A stretch of DNA of 64,000 nucleotides from positions 682,001-746,000 of the forward strand of contig OU015665.1 in NCBI GenBank assembly GCA_907165275.2, read 5' to 3'. This DNA comes from Zygaena filipendulae (Eukaryota; Arthropoda; Insecta; Lepidoptera; Zygaenidae). Within the stretch, counting starts at the first letter, position 1; the number at the start of each line of letters is the position of its first letter. Positions 32,501 to 42,134 of this stretch are shown in pieces. The notes under the pieces are model-generated. The model ran no database searches, was not told the origin of the DNA, and saw nothing but the letters and a program-made list of their open reading frames with translations. Both the position numbers and the translations under genes were made by a program.

Positions 32501-35416
32501 TTACCGCGGGTGAAACCGCGGGAAACAGTTAGTTACGCTATAATATGTAGGTACGTCTATTTGCGTCGAATTTAGTAGATACTTAAAAAAACGGTGCTAA
32601 CACAGTTCTTTATACAGTGGTATCTAAAACACGACTGAGTATCTACATTTTGAATATCACTGAATAAAAATGCTCTAGCAGTTCTTCACCTGATCTAAGC
32701 TGACACTAGTTTCAAAATAAATGCTACACCTAACCACCAGGCTGTTGGGAGTCGACAGATCAGCTCGAAATGAAACCTTCCAAACTTATCATCTTTCTGC
32801 TCACCTCATCAGGGAAATCTTTGGGGTGTGCGGCGGTAAACCGGATCCTCATCTCCGGGTCTACTGAAGACACTTGGTCGAGAAGATCAGCGAACCTGAG
32901 CCCTCCTTTCTTATTTTTGTATACCGTTTTGAATCCTGTAAATAAAATGTGAAATCTCCTTGTTACATTTACTTTCTCATCCACATAGTCAAATAAAATT
33001 TAAAAAAACATAATAAATAATTATATTCGGAGTTCAGACTACTTGGGTGTTGATGACCCCGTTTTGTCCTTGCGCCTAGCGCTGCAATCAGGCTCGCCCA
33101 CCAAATTTAAATTTCAGTTGTTACCATCTTTAAGGGGCAATTCAAAGCAAGAATAAAAATTGCACTGGGCATATTTATAAAATTTCTCAGTGTTAGATCC
33201 ACAATTTGACGTGTTGCCAGTCACAATAGAAGCCAGAATAAAAAAAGCAAAAACCATTAACCACGACTAGAAAGTAAGACTCGAAAGTGCCAGTTGCGGG
33301 TCACACTTACCTCGGGCCATCTGCGTGTCTCGCTTCTCCGTCTGCTGCGACAGGTCTCGGTAGCTGTTCACGTTCTGCCCCAGCAGCGTCACCTCCCTGA
33401 CGCCCTGGCCGGCCAGCTGGCGCACCTCCTCGACTATGGAGGCGGCCGGCCGCGACCTCTCCCGGCCCCGAGTGAACGGCACGATGCAGTACGTGCACAT
33501 GTTGTCGCACCCACGCATTATGGAGCTGAATAAAATAAAAAAGGATTACCTATGTAGTGCGTTTCAAGTGTGACTCAAATGATTTTTCATTCTATCAATA
33601 CACAAGTCACAATGAAACAAAATAAAGAAAAAGACAAAACATCATTTTACTTTATGGGCCGGGTGGTTTAAGGACACAATAAATGTATATTCATAATGCC
33701 ATGTTTATTGTGTTTTTTACCGACTTAAAAGGAAAACTACAAACGATTTTTATTATCCTTTTACTGAATACAATATAACCCAAATTCAGGCTTAGTGAGA
33801 AAATGCTTGCTCAAAGGTGTTTACGTTACGTTAGGTGTTGGGGCGGGGGGTTAAGCTGTACCTCACCCAAGCTCACGTGGAAGCGAGGGGGGGGGGGGGG
33901 GGGGGCTCTGCAGATTAAAGAAATTGAATTAAAGAAAAGAAATTAAATAAGAAAATAATGTTTCTCCACTTAAATATACTCTCTTGCATTTGAAAAAAAT
34001 CTCACATGAGATAAGGGATGGGGGGAGGAGGTTAAACAAAATCTCACATCTCACTAGGGGAAGAGTACCTTTTTTAACTGGGAGTCAGTTGATTTTGAAA
34101 GAAAACAGAGATTTTTTTTTATTTATAATTAATTGCAATATCACTGTTGGCAGGAAACTGTGAAGGGCGGATATTTTATGGCTGCTGTTATCATCATTGT
34201 AATTTTATTGATGTCAAAAGAGCTCCACATTATGGGTCAATGTTGAATAAAACTATTTGATTTGACTTTAAACTGTAAATGCGAATGGTAGGACAGTTGA
34301 ATAACTGGAAAACATCTACAACTTACATGAAAGCAGTAACATTATTCTGATTGAGTCTGACTGGCACAACATCTGCATAAGTCTCATCGAGTGATAGCAG
34401 CACATTGACAGCTGTTTGACCACTCTCCGTCAACGCCAGCAGACGTGGCAAGTCTCTATAGCTGTCAGGACCGGCCACTGTAAAAAAAGTGTACAAACAT
34501 TGAAATATTGAGTTTTCTATAGAGAAAACTTGTAGCTACTGAAATCTTTTAGGTATAAGACTACTACTAACACTCAGTTGTCATCCTTACTAAAATTATA
34601 ACTGTGAAAGTGAGTTTGTTTGCTTGTTTGTTACGTTATCACACCTCAACGACTCAACTGAAATTTTGCATACACGTTTTTAGAGAGACAGGGAAGGACA
34701 TAGGGTACTTTTTATCCTGGAGTTCCTGCAGGAACTCCTAAATAAACGCAGACGAAACTGTGGGGAACAGTTAGTTTGACAAATAAAAAATTATATACTG
34801 GAAGGGGGAGGATTTCTTTGTTCAACATTAGCTATTTTACGAACAAGTGTACAAATGTTGTGTCTATTCCAGACTTACCTAAATCAACAGCTTTTTCCTT
34901 CTCAATCAGCTTCTCTTTGAGGCGCTCAGCCATACACCCTAGTAGGCCAATCTTGATTGGCTGGTCCCTATACTTGGAAATAGCGCGTCTTTTCTTGTAA
35001 CCCCTTAAATGGTCCAAACGATGCCATATTTTGCTCTCAGCGCCCTCCCGAATAGCACACGTCATCACAAGAAATATATCCGCCTCATCTTCTACCTCGG
35101 TCTTCTCGAAACCCTCTTTTTTAAGAATAGACCATACAATTTCAGTATCACTCAAATTCATCTGGCAACCATACACATCGAAGAAAACCTTCCTCTTCGC
35201 CTTATCTTGAATGGAGTCCGGCAAGTAAGGTATGTAAGGGCGATCAGTAAGAACAGGTACAGGAGATCCAGCAATAAACTCCTTCAAACCTGGCCCATGT
35301 TTTATTTTATCCCTCAAAGAAATAACAGGAGTTGTGTCTGATATACATCGACATTGCCTTGGCAAAGCAACAGCGATAGGTTGGTAAAAGCGTGAAATAC
35401 GTTTACAGAATAACAT
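29515..35416 (-). CDS. CDK5RAP1: CDK5RAP1-type tRNA methylthiotransferase (radical SAM)
   Basis: Exons 35416-34879, 34477-34327, 33525-33311, 32935-32805, 31919-31763, 31181-31054 and 29871-29515 join in frame to 558 residues, close to vertebrate CDK5RAP1. The N-terminus ([20 protein letters not shown]) is basic and suits a mitochondrial presequence. The UPF0004 domain has [22 protein letters not shown] and [10 protein letters not shown], with its three cluster cysteines. The radical-SAM motif CxxxCxxC is in [33 protein letters not shown] and [10 protein letters not shown] follow, and a C-terminal TRAM domain holds [10 protein letters not shown]. The family adds the methylthio group of ms2i6A at position 37 of mitochondrial tRNAs. 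It is head to head with PCNP. The acceptor of exon 5 (before 31919) lacks a pyrimidine tract. Confidence 0.95.
29923..30240 (-). mobile_element. Helitron-like element, CAGACAGA subfamily
   Basis: Begins (A)CTAGCTGTGCCCCGCGG, then GTTTCACCCGCGCG; contains ATCGCGAACAGACAGACAG and ACAGAAAAGAATTTTTAAAA; probably ends near the ATTATAGTATAGATAG tract. It lies in the last CDK5RAP1 intron. Confidence 0.75.
30332..30520 (-). mobile_element. Helitron-like element
   Basis: Begins ACTAGCTGTACCCGGCGG; contains CCTTCTCTGTACCCCTGAC and GTATGCAAAATTTCATGACG; ends at TTTATAATAGTAAGA. A further 30-bp scrap (GATCCTGCGGGAATTCCG) lies at 30690-30720. In the last CDK5RAP1 intron. Confidence 0.8.
30983..30998 (+). 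repeat. Homopolymer C16
   Basis: Sixteen consecutive C, 55 bp inside the intron from the CDK5RAP1 exon 6 donor. Its length is a likely sequencing-error or polymorphism site. Confidence 0.9.
31340..31756. repeat. Degenerate GGAGTGTAG minisatellite in a CDK5RAP1 intron
   Basis: About 400 bp built from variants of TATGGAGTGTAGTGTAA, GAGTTCAATATGGAGTG and GAGCTGAGTGTGG. The array runs to within a few bases of the exon 5 splice donor (reverse complement GCTCAC at 31757-31762). A second small array (ATGTTATACAGGATGCCACA) lies at 31255-31305. Confidence 0.85.
32050..32138 (+). repeat. GC-rich dispersed repeat, copy 2
   Basis: CGCTACTACCTCCAGGCTTG, TTGTGTCGTGGCGGGACTAG and ATATCGCTTCTTTAAA. Shares its left flank (CCGCTA.(A/T)ACCTC) with the copy at 61726. 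Confidence 0.6.
32207..32533 (+). mobile_element. Helitron-like element with duplicated core
   Basis: Starts TCCTTACTATTATAAGTGAA and ends with the perfect hairpin CCGCGGGTGAAACCGCGG then CAGTTAG(T), where C of CTRRT has become T. The core is present twice (about 32245-32365 and 32390-32500), as in the copies at 18163 and 47851. Confidence 0.8.
33887..33905 (+). repeat. Homopolymer G19
   Basis: Nineteen consecutive G in a G-rich segment of CDK5RAP1 intron 2. On the transcribed strand it is a C-run. Confidence 0.9.
34584..34775 (+). mobile_element. Helitron-like element, both ends present
   Basis: Starts TCCTTACTAAAATTATAACT after an A; contains TAGGGTACTTTTTATCCTGG and GTTCCTGCAGGAACTCC; ends CAGTTAG(T). 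The hairpin has decayed to CGCAGACGAAACTGTG. It lies in CDK5RAP1 intron 1. Confidence 0.8.
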
Positions 35417-35530
35417 TTCGAAGGTGTTTATTTTATTTAGATTAATTAATTAGCAAAAAATAAACAAAAACCTACATTTGCTTTTTTGATTTTTTTTTTT
35501 TTATTTACCCCTACAAATTAACTAGACATA

Positions 35531-36110
35531 TGTTTACCCCAACGGGGAAGGCAAAGGAGGCGAAGTCCATACAGCCAATACAGTGGTATTTTTATTCTTC
35601 TGATGTTATTTACATTGGTGAGATGCATTTCGATGCTTTACCGGAACTTTTGGCAGCAACTCTTCACAGTTGAACCTTAATAGGACGTTTTGTGGGAAGT
35701 TGTATATTAAAACGACAACCTCCCGACGAACGACGACGACGAACCTCGTCTTATTTCAGTTTCCACACACTGTTCATCACTAATAGATCACTATGTTATT
35801 TCTTTGTTTTGCAAATTAGTTTATCGTGATTAATATTGTGTGACTTTGCATATTATAGTGATCCATTAGTGATGAACAGTGTGCGGAAACAGTGAAATAC
35901 GATGAAATGGGGCGTTCGCTGGGAGGTTTTCGTTTTTCTATACAACTTCCCACAGAGCGTCCTATTAAGGTTCAACTGCGAAGATTTGCTGGCAAAAGTT
36001 CCGGTAAAGCATCGAATATCATCAATTTTTCTTTTCAGAAAAAGAAATATACCACTGTATTGGCTATATAGACTAAGTTTCCTTCTGCCTTCCCCGAAAG
36101 GGGTAAACTT
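35531..36110. mobile_element. Large foldback MITE between CDK5RAP1 and PCNP
   Basis: Left arm 35531 to about 35800 and right arm about 35840-36110 are inverted copies over roughly 250 bp with scattered differences: GTTTACCCC.AACGGGGAAGG, CAGCCAATACAGTGGTAT, CGATGCTTTACCGGAACTTT, TTGAACCTTAATAGGACG, ACTGTTCATCACTAAT. The sub-segment GATGCATTTCGAT.CTTTAC also occurs in the elements at 40909 and 52105. It starts only about 115 bp upstream of the CDK5RAP1 start codon, inside the shared 5' flank of the two genes. No coding capacity. Confidence 0.85.
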
Positions 36111-36389
36111 TCAGAAGAAGTTATTCTTCTGAGGGTAAACTTCACCAAAAAAAAACCATATTGAAAAAAGAAGAAGAAAAAGAAGGCAACCATGTCAGAA
36201 TTGACAACCGTGAGGCGACAGCTGTCTGACAGATCAACGAAAAAGTTGCTTGCCCATTAGTGATCACTTGATCACATTTCACATATTATTATGTCTAGTT
36301 AATTTGTGTTTGCGATTTCGATTTGCGCCGTTGTACTAAAAGGAAAAGAGTACCTACATAATAATCTTCGGAATAATAAACAATCAGAG

Positions 36390-37768
36390 ATGAGCGAGCG
36401 CCACCACAGCTACGGCAAAGGTATTCGAATGGCAATAGATTAAGTTAAAATTTCCCAGTAGTGCAAAATTACGGTGTTAAAAATACCCTCCAGTGACCAT
36501 CTCCAAATTAGATGTAGACCTACATCTTTTATGTATTTTTATTTATCTTTGCCAGTGTTTTCGCATTGGCAGGGTCGTCTCGATCCGCGCGTGATGATTC
36601 TAGGCCGCACAGGGAGCGATACGGCGGCGGCCGCGAGAGGCCCAGTGGGCGCGCTCGATCGAGGTCGCGCTCGCCCAGGAGGCGACGCTCGCCACCCAGG
36701 AGCGAGAACTACTCGACGGAGAGATCTGCGAAGAATCGCGACACAACAGAATATGAGGGTAAGGTTCATTAACTATACACACAAGTCCAGTCGGATCAAG
36801 GTGTCTGTCTATAATATTTACTAACTCTCCCTGCGGTTTCACTTATGTGATATTATTAATCCTGTGGTAATTCTGGCATACACTTCACCCTATGCCCTTT
36901 TCTGTACCCCTGACGATGTGTATGCAAAATTTCATGATGATTGGTTGAGTAGTTTAAAGGCATAAAGGTGTTTGTTTTGTGGTTAATCTGAATAAATGTC
37001 TTGATTTATTTTGTATTGATTGCTTAGTTTCTATTATATCAAGATAACGTTCAGGCGCATTTCGTCCAATTCGCAAATGGTCCAATCCTCCAATTCGAAT
37101 TTTGAGTTTTCTATTTTACTCAGTACCCTCTTCATTTTGTAATAGAACGAAACTATTGATTACTTTTCAAAATATCTTATTACTCTTATCTGTTCCCCGA
37201 TTGTTGTAGAATTTTCAATATTTCTACTTTTCCAGATAAAAACAAAAGAACTCCCTATGACCAGACTAATGACTGGGAGGATTCTGATGAAGAAGTTCCA
37301 GCGCCACCTCCACCACCACGCATCAGCAAAATCTCTATCGGGTTTGCCAAACCAAGTGCACCTATTAAAATGAGCTTAGCAGGTGCATCAAAAGTGGTCA
37401 CTGCAGTTCCAAAACCAACAATTGCTTCAGTATTTAATGATGACGATGATGATGATGAGCCTGAGGAGATGCCAGCTGAAGCTCGTATGAGAATGAGAAA
37501 TATTGGACGGTAAAGTATTCAATATCTAGTATCGATCGTAAGTTGGTGAATACAGACTAAGGACTTTTTGTTTGTAACATTAACAATTGATTTCAATTAC
37601 AGGGAGACACCTACTTCAGCTGGTCCAAACTCATTTGGCAAGACAAAGCAGGGCTTCTGTGATGCCAAGAAAGTTTTTGAAAAGAATCTAAAGCAAGCTC
37701 TGGAAGGGACTGATAAAACTATAACACCCAAGTTTCCACAGACAATCTACAGAATCAAAGGGCCATGA
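36390..37768 (+). CDS. PCNP: PEST proteolytic signal-containing nuclear protein (PCNP)
   Basis: Exons 36390-36420, 36573-36758, 37236-37509 and 37603-37768 join in frame to 218 residues. The C-terminal half is diagnostic: [53 protein letters not shown] match vertebrate [23 protein letters not shown] also matches the family. The N-terminus differs from vertebrates in being Arg/Ser-rich ([17 protein letters not shown]), like splicing-factor RS segments. PCNP is a small nuclear PEST protein reported as a target of UHRF2-type ubiquitin ligases; its exact role is unsettled. The first exon carries only 10 codons. Poly(A) signal candidate AATAAA at 38368-38373. Confidence 0.92.
36820..36970 (-). mobile_element. 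Helitron-like element, 5' end lost
   Basis: ACTAACTCTCCCTGCGG, then TTCACCCTATGCCCTTTTCT and GTATGCAAAATTTCATGATG. Sits in PCNP intron 2, 60 bp after the exon 2 donor. Confidence 0.65.
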
Positions 37769-39014
37769 CTGATTACATTTTAAATTTTTAGTCTATAGAT
37801 ATAAAGTAAACTTATTTTTTTCCATCATTTAAGATAAAGGGTTTGCTGTAATTTTTTTTCTGTATGGCACTGTATGTTATAGAAGTAGTAAAAATGTTAA
37901 AGTACAACATACAAAGCAACATGAACATTTTGCACTGTTGACACCGTTCCGAATAAACAATGAGGGTTCATCCAAACGAACCTGTTCTTTGAAGACTAAT
38001 GAATGATTATGACCCAAATGTTTCACGGCATGCCTTTGTACTAAATTTTAATTTTATATATGGGTGGGCAAAATTTTGAGTACTAGTGGTTTTAAGCATC
38101 TGCCAACCGTAAAGAGCTCCAGTACAAGCTTGGGCAACAACTTGCAGGTTATTTTGAATCTAGTCCTTTGTTGGGTGACAGTGCAGAAATAGTGCATTGA
38201 ATGTTGTTACACAATTGTGTGTTCATATTTACTGCAGCAATAGTATATAATTGCATGGATTTGTATATTTCTGTATCTAAGTTTTAAATATTACTCAAGT
38301 AGGCATGTACTTGGATCAAGTATCTTGATGGAATACAAAGCAATGTAATTTTATTCAGATGTATAAAAATAAATTTTGAATTTTATCCTTTCTATAACTA
38401 TTAACTACCCAAATATTTTACCTTAAACACCATGTTTCAGACTGTACATGCAATACGAAAGAAAAACAATAGCATATTTTTTATCATTGAATTCGGTATC
38501 TTTCAACTCAGGTAGCGATGTAAATTTTATCAGAAGCAATTCAGTAGGTCAATGTATGTAGGTACCTCCTGTGTACCAATCACAAGAAACAAAAATATCT
38601 AAAATGTTTTATATTTTTTTAACTAAATGACTTCCAAATATTTAACAAGTTTTGAATTCAATCATTTGTTTTTAAAATAAGGGCTGCCTCTAGCCTTTTA
38701 AAAAAATTGTGTATTATTCCATTTTTAGTTATTTTTCTTTATATCTGTCAGTGTATGAAGATTAATGTTAAATGACTAATGTAAATTAGTTTTACTGTAA
38801 ATTAAAACCTAACAGTAACTTTGTCTTAATTATTAACTTCAAAATTTTATCAGACATAAACCATGACATTCTGGACTCCACTCCAAACTCCAGTGTAAGA
38901 TCCACAACTACATAGATACTGGCGAAATTGTTGTGCTAGTTACAAAAGAAGCAATTAAAGAAATGTTGTGATGAGGGGATAATAGTAATGAAAGTTAATT
39001 AAATTTCTTAAGTG
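37769..39014. other. PCNP 3' untranslated region and convergent intergenic DNA
   Basis: AT-rich, no further exon seen. AATAAA at 37951 and at 38368-38373 are candidate PCNP poly(A) signals. Confidence 0.45.
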
Positions 39015-39020
39015 TTTATT
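39015..39020 (-). terminator. Poly(A) signal of RpS26
   Basis: TTTATT on the plus strand is AATAAA for the minus-strand gene. It lies about 9 nt after the stop codon, so the 3' untranslated region would be very short. Confidence 0.6.
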
Positions 39021-39028
39021 GCTTAAAT

Positions 39029-40037
39029 TTACTTCCGCTGTGCATTTTGGGGTCTGTTCATGTCCCTAGCAAAGTGGCTCTTAGGGGGTGTGCGGATGCG
39101 ACGGTCCTTCTTAGACCTGTTGCGGACCACTTTGCTGTGGATGGCGCACGACACACAGTAGTGCAGCTTGGCATACAGCTTGGGCAGCTGGAACGCTGGA
39201 AAAGATTTAACAATTGTTATTCATGATAAAAGGGTTCAAATAGGCAATTTCTGAAGAGTAGCATTCACTTGTCTTGCCTACTTTACAATTTTTCAAACCT
39301 TTAATTAAAATGCATTTTTGGGTACAATTATATTTTAGCCTATACAATAAAATAATATGTCTTATAACATGACTTTGTTGTAACTTTATATCATTTTCAC
39401 CTCTTAAGGAAGAAACCTATTCTGTGAAAGTTGTCCTTGATGTACCAAAGAGAATATGCATATAAATTTACACGTCCTGCTCTGATGATCACACAGCTTA
39501 AACCGGTGGGTCTAGAATCTAATCTTAACAAAGCTTATGTAGTCAGATCACGTTTGACACGAAAATTTTTTAATCATCATTTTTAATTACTACAAAAGAT
39601 GCCTATAGTATAGAACAAAGAAAAAGTGTTTTACTACTTACAGGGTGGGTACACTGATGCCTCGTTAATGTCTCTGACAGCAGCGGCTTCAACGATATTC
39701 CTAATCACGAACTTTTTAATGGCCTTATCCTTGGGGACGCAACGCGCACAGTTTGTGCACCTCACGGCCTTCACGTGACCGCGACCGTGCTTGGCACGTC
39801 CTCCATTACGGCGTTTGCGAGTCTGTAAACATAATGGTGAATTTAAGATCGTACATTAAAGTAACCATTGCAAGACGCGTGACGAGATTTATATTTGAAC
39901 ACGTCATACGTAAACATTTATCACTGATTTTACGCCTGATCTGTAATACATGATAACTGAAAGCACTTAATCATAATTAATATCATCATAGCGCTTTTAT
40001 TATTTTGTAACAATTTCCAAAAAAGAAAACCCACCAT
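39029..40037 (-). CDS. RpS26: 40S ribosomal protein S26 (eS26)
   Basis: Exons 40037-40035 (ATG only), 39822-39642 and 39195-39029 encode 116 residues, against 115 in human. The sequence is unmistakable: [76 protein letters not shown]. The four cysteines of CTNC and CVSC form the expected zinc site. It is a small-subunit component at the mRNA exit region. The start codon is immediately followed by the first intron (ATG then GTGGGT), so the coding part of exon 1 is a single codon. The gene is tail to tail with PCNP and head to head with ZFAND4. Confidence 0.97.
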
Positions 40038-40051
40038 GTTTCTGTTTTATA

Positions 40052-40070
40052 ACCTCCAAGAAAGAACGAA
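40052..40070 (-). promoter_or_regulatory. Candidate RpS26 transcription start with 5' TOP-like tract
   Basis: On the minus strand, TTCGTTCTTTCTTGGAGG lies about 15-30 nt upstream of the start codon. The pyrimidine tract CTTTCTT resembles the terminal oligopyrimidine start of ribosomal-protein mRNAs. The exact start is inferred, not seen. Confidence 0.45.
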
Positions 40071-40908
40071 TAATTTGCGACCTCGCGGCACGCTCAGGCC
40101 AGCTGTCAAAAGTGTCAAATTATGAAAATAAGTTACTCTATCTATGGTCAAATTTCGATGTACCTGTAGTTTATATTATTTTTGGTGGTATATGATCAAT
40201 AGTCCCCACCACGAGTGATTACCTTCTCTCGGTCCCCACTGCAGAGTTTTGTACTCTGATAAAAGATACCTAATTTTTACGCGATAAAACACTAGCTAAG
40301 GAAAAACTAACTAAAAATCTACTAGGCATATCCCTGTGAAAGTCCAGTCGTCGGTTGTATGATTAGTTAACTGTATGATTAGTCGGAACAAACAGACAGG
40401 TTTTGTTTTTGAGTTGGTTTTTACTTTTTGTTTTGTACCGTATTATTTCACAATATATTAATAAAAAACTGTTAGCCTGTTACACTGCCTGTTATTTCGT
40501 CATTACAAACGGACTCTTCGATAAGATTCCAGCTATTTACCAATGTTATCTTAATATTCTGTTTTTTTGTTAAGGCGTGGCGCGTTTTGCGCATTTTGCT
40601 AGTTTCAAGGTAGGGAAACGATGAAGAACATGAAAAGGATGCGGTTTCGGAATTTTGGATAGGATCAGGAGACTAGGTTATTGGTTTACATAGGTAATCA
40701 TAAATAGTATTTTTATATATACAGATAGATTATATCTCAATGTCATTAGAAATCAGGAAAGATACGATACATTTAAACATTAATAACGCAAGCCAGTGTA
40801 CTTTAGCTTGCAAGTTGCAAGAACTTTCTCAGAGCTCTTGGAGGAAACTGAAGAAATCAGCTCGAAATGTCATAATATCTTCTTGAGCTAAATCCATCCA
40901 TTTTTAAC

Positions 40909-41515
40909 AATAGGGTACTTGTATGAAATTTATTATAAGAAATTGTATCAATATTTCAAAAATAGAGCCTTAGAAAAGCGTTTATTTATTTTTCGGGAAA
41001 CAAAGATTTATCGTGAAAGATTTACGAAAAAAAATTCCATAGTTTCCAAAATATATAGTCAACGCATATTTTCCATTTTCTGAAGTTTATTATTTATTTA
41101 GTTTTTTAATTAATTTATTTAGTACACAAAACAGTTTACAACCGAAAATAAAATAAAAAATACATTCAATTTGCATTAAATTGCATCGTAAGATGCATTT
41201 CGATTCTTTACTGGAACTTTTGAAAGTAACTCTACACAGTTCTACCTTAATTTCGCTTTTGGATATTGAAGTTATCAGTCTGTCAGTGTCACATGACTCT
41301 GTCAATACGATAGTGACATTTCTATCACTGATTAATAAGGCGTAATTTTGAACTAGTGACGTCATGCCGCGTTTCGGCGGTAAAATCTCAAGTAGGAACT
41401 TTGAAACGCTCTATTTAATTAATTTAAAAATATTTTTTTTTCTTTTTCTTGCTTTGTTTAAGTAGGCCATATATCTTTAAAATAGACTGAAAAAAAATTC
41501 ATGCAAGTACCCTAT
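40909..41515. mobile_element. MITE with AATAGGGTACTTGCATGAA ends, copy 1
   Basis: The left end AATAGGGTACTTGTATGAAA and right end TTCATGCAAGTACCCTATT are inverted. The interior contains ATTTCAAAAATAGAGCC, GATGCATTTCGATTCTTTAC, TGTCAGTGTCACATGA and AATAAGGCGTAA, all repeated in the element at 52105-53365. About 607 bp, non-coding. It lies in the RpS26/ZFAND4 divergent intergenic region, inside another dispersed repeat (see 17130). Confidence 0.75.
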
Positions 41516-42134
41516 TTTTCATAGACTTGAAAATAAATGACCAAACCGCCATCTTTGATTGCCGCCAAAAAAAGTTTTAGATCTTCAAATTATGTACAGC
41601 AGAAATGTCAGTATGAGCCATTTCTCTTAGCCTTTCCTATTTATGATCAATAAAAAAAAACTATAATTCATCAACATCATTCATTCATTCGTGTTCACTT
41701 AAGACTTGGCTGTATGGCTCAATAGCCCTCGCCTGTCCCAGAAGGGGCGAACATAAAAAACAACAACAATCATTCATTCGTGAAATCGTGATTCATTCGT
41801 CATTCGCTCATTTTTTACATTCAAAATTATTTCCCATCGTGAAAAAAACAATTGTCACGGAAATTGTATTTTTTCAGCGTAGTTTACAGCTTAGTTCATT
41901 TTGTTGCTAGATAGGTGACTAGATTCCACGAAAATTTCATTGTTTTCGCTTTTTTACTCAGTTGTCTTCACGTAATATGTTCGAGGTCCTAACTTAATCG
42001 GCCACATAACGTTTTATAGTTCGTCATCACCTCAAGTGATTGTCCTAGGCGTCCGTATTTTAATTTCTATTTGATTTATACAATTTATAAATTGCGATGT
42101 TGCGTATATAGTTTATGTGCGGTACTCGTGTGAA

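Noticed and set aside
36390..36420. Considered starting PCNP in exon 2 because exon 1 adds only 10 codons
   Set aside because: Exon 2 has no suitable in-frame Met before the conserved part, and the exon 1 donor (GTATTC) and exon 2 acceptor (TTGGCAG) join in phase.
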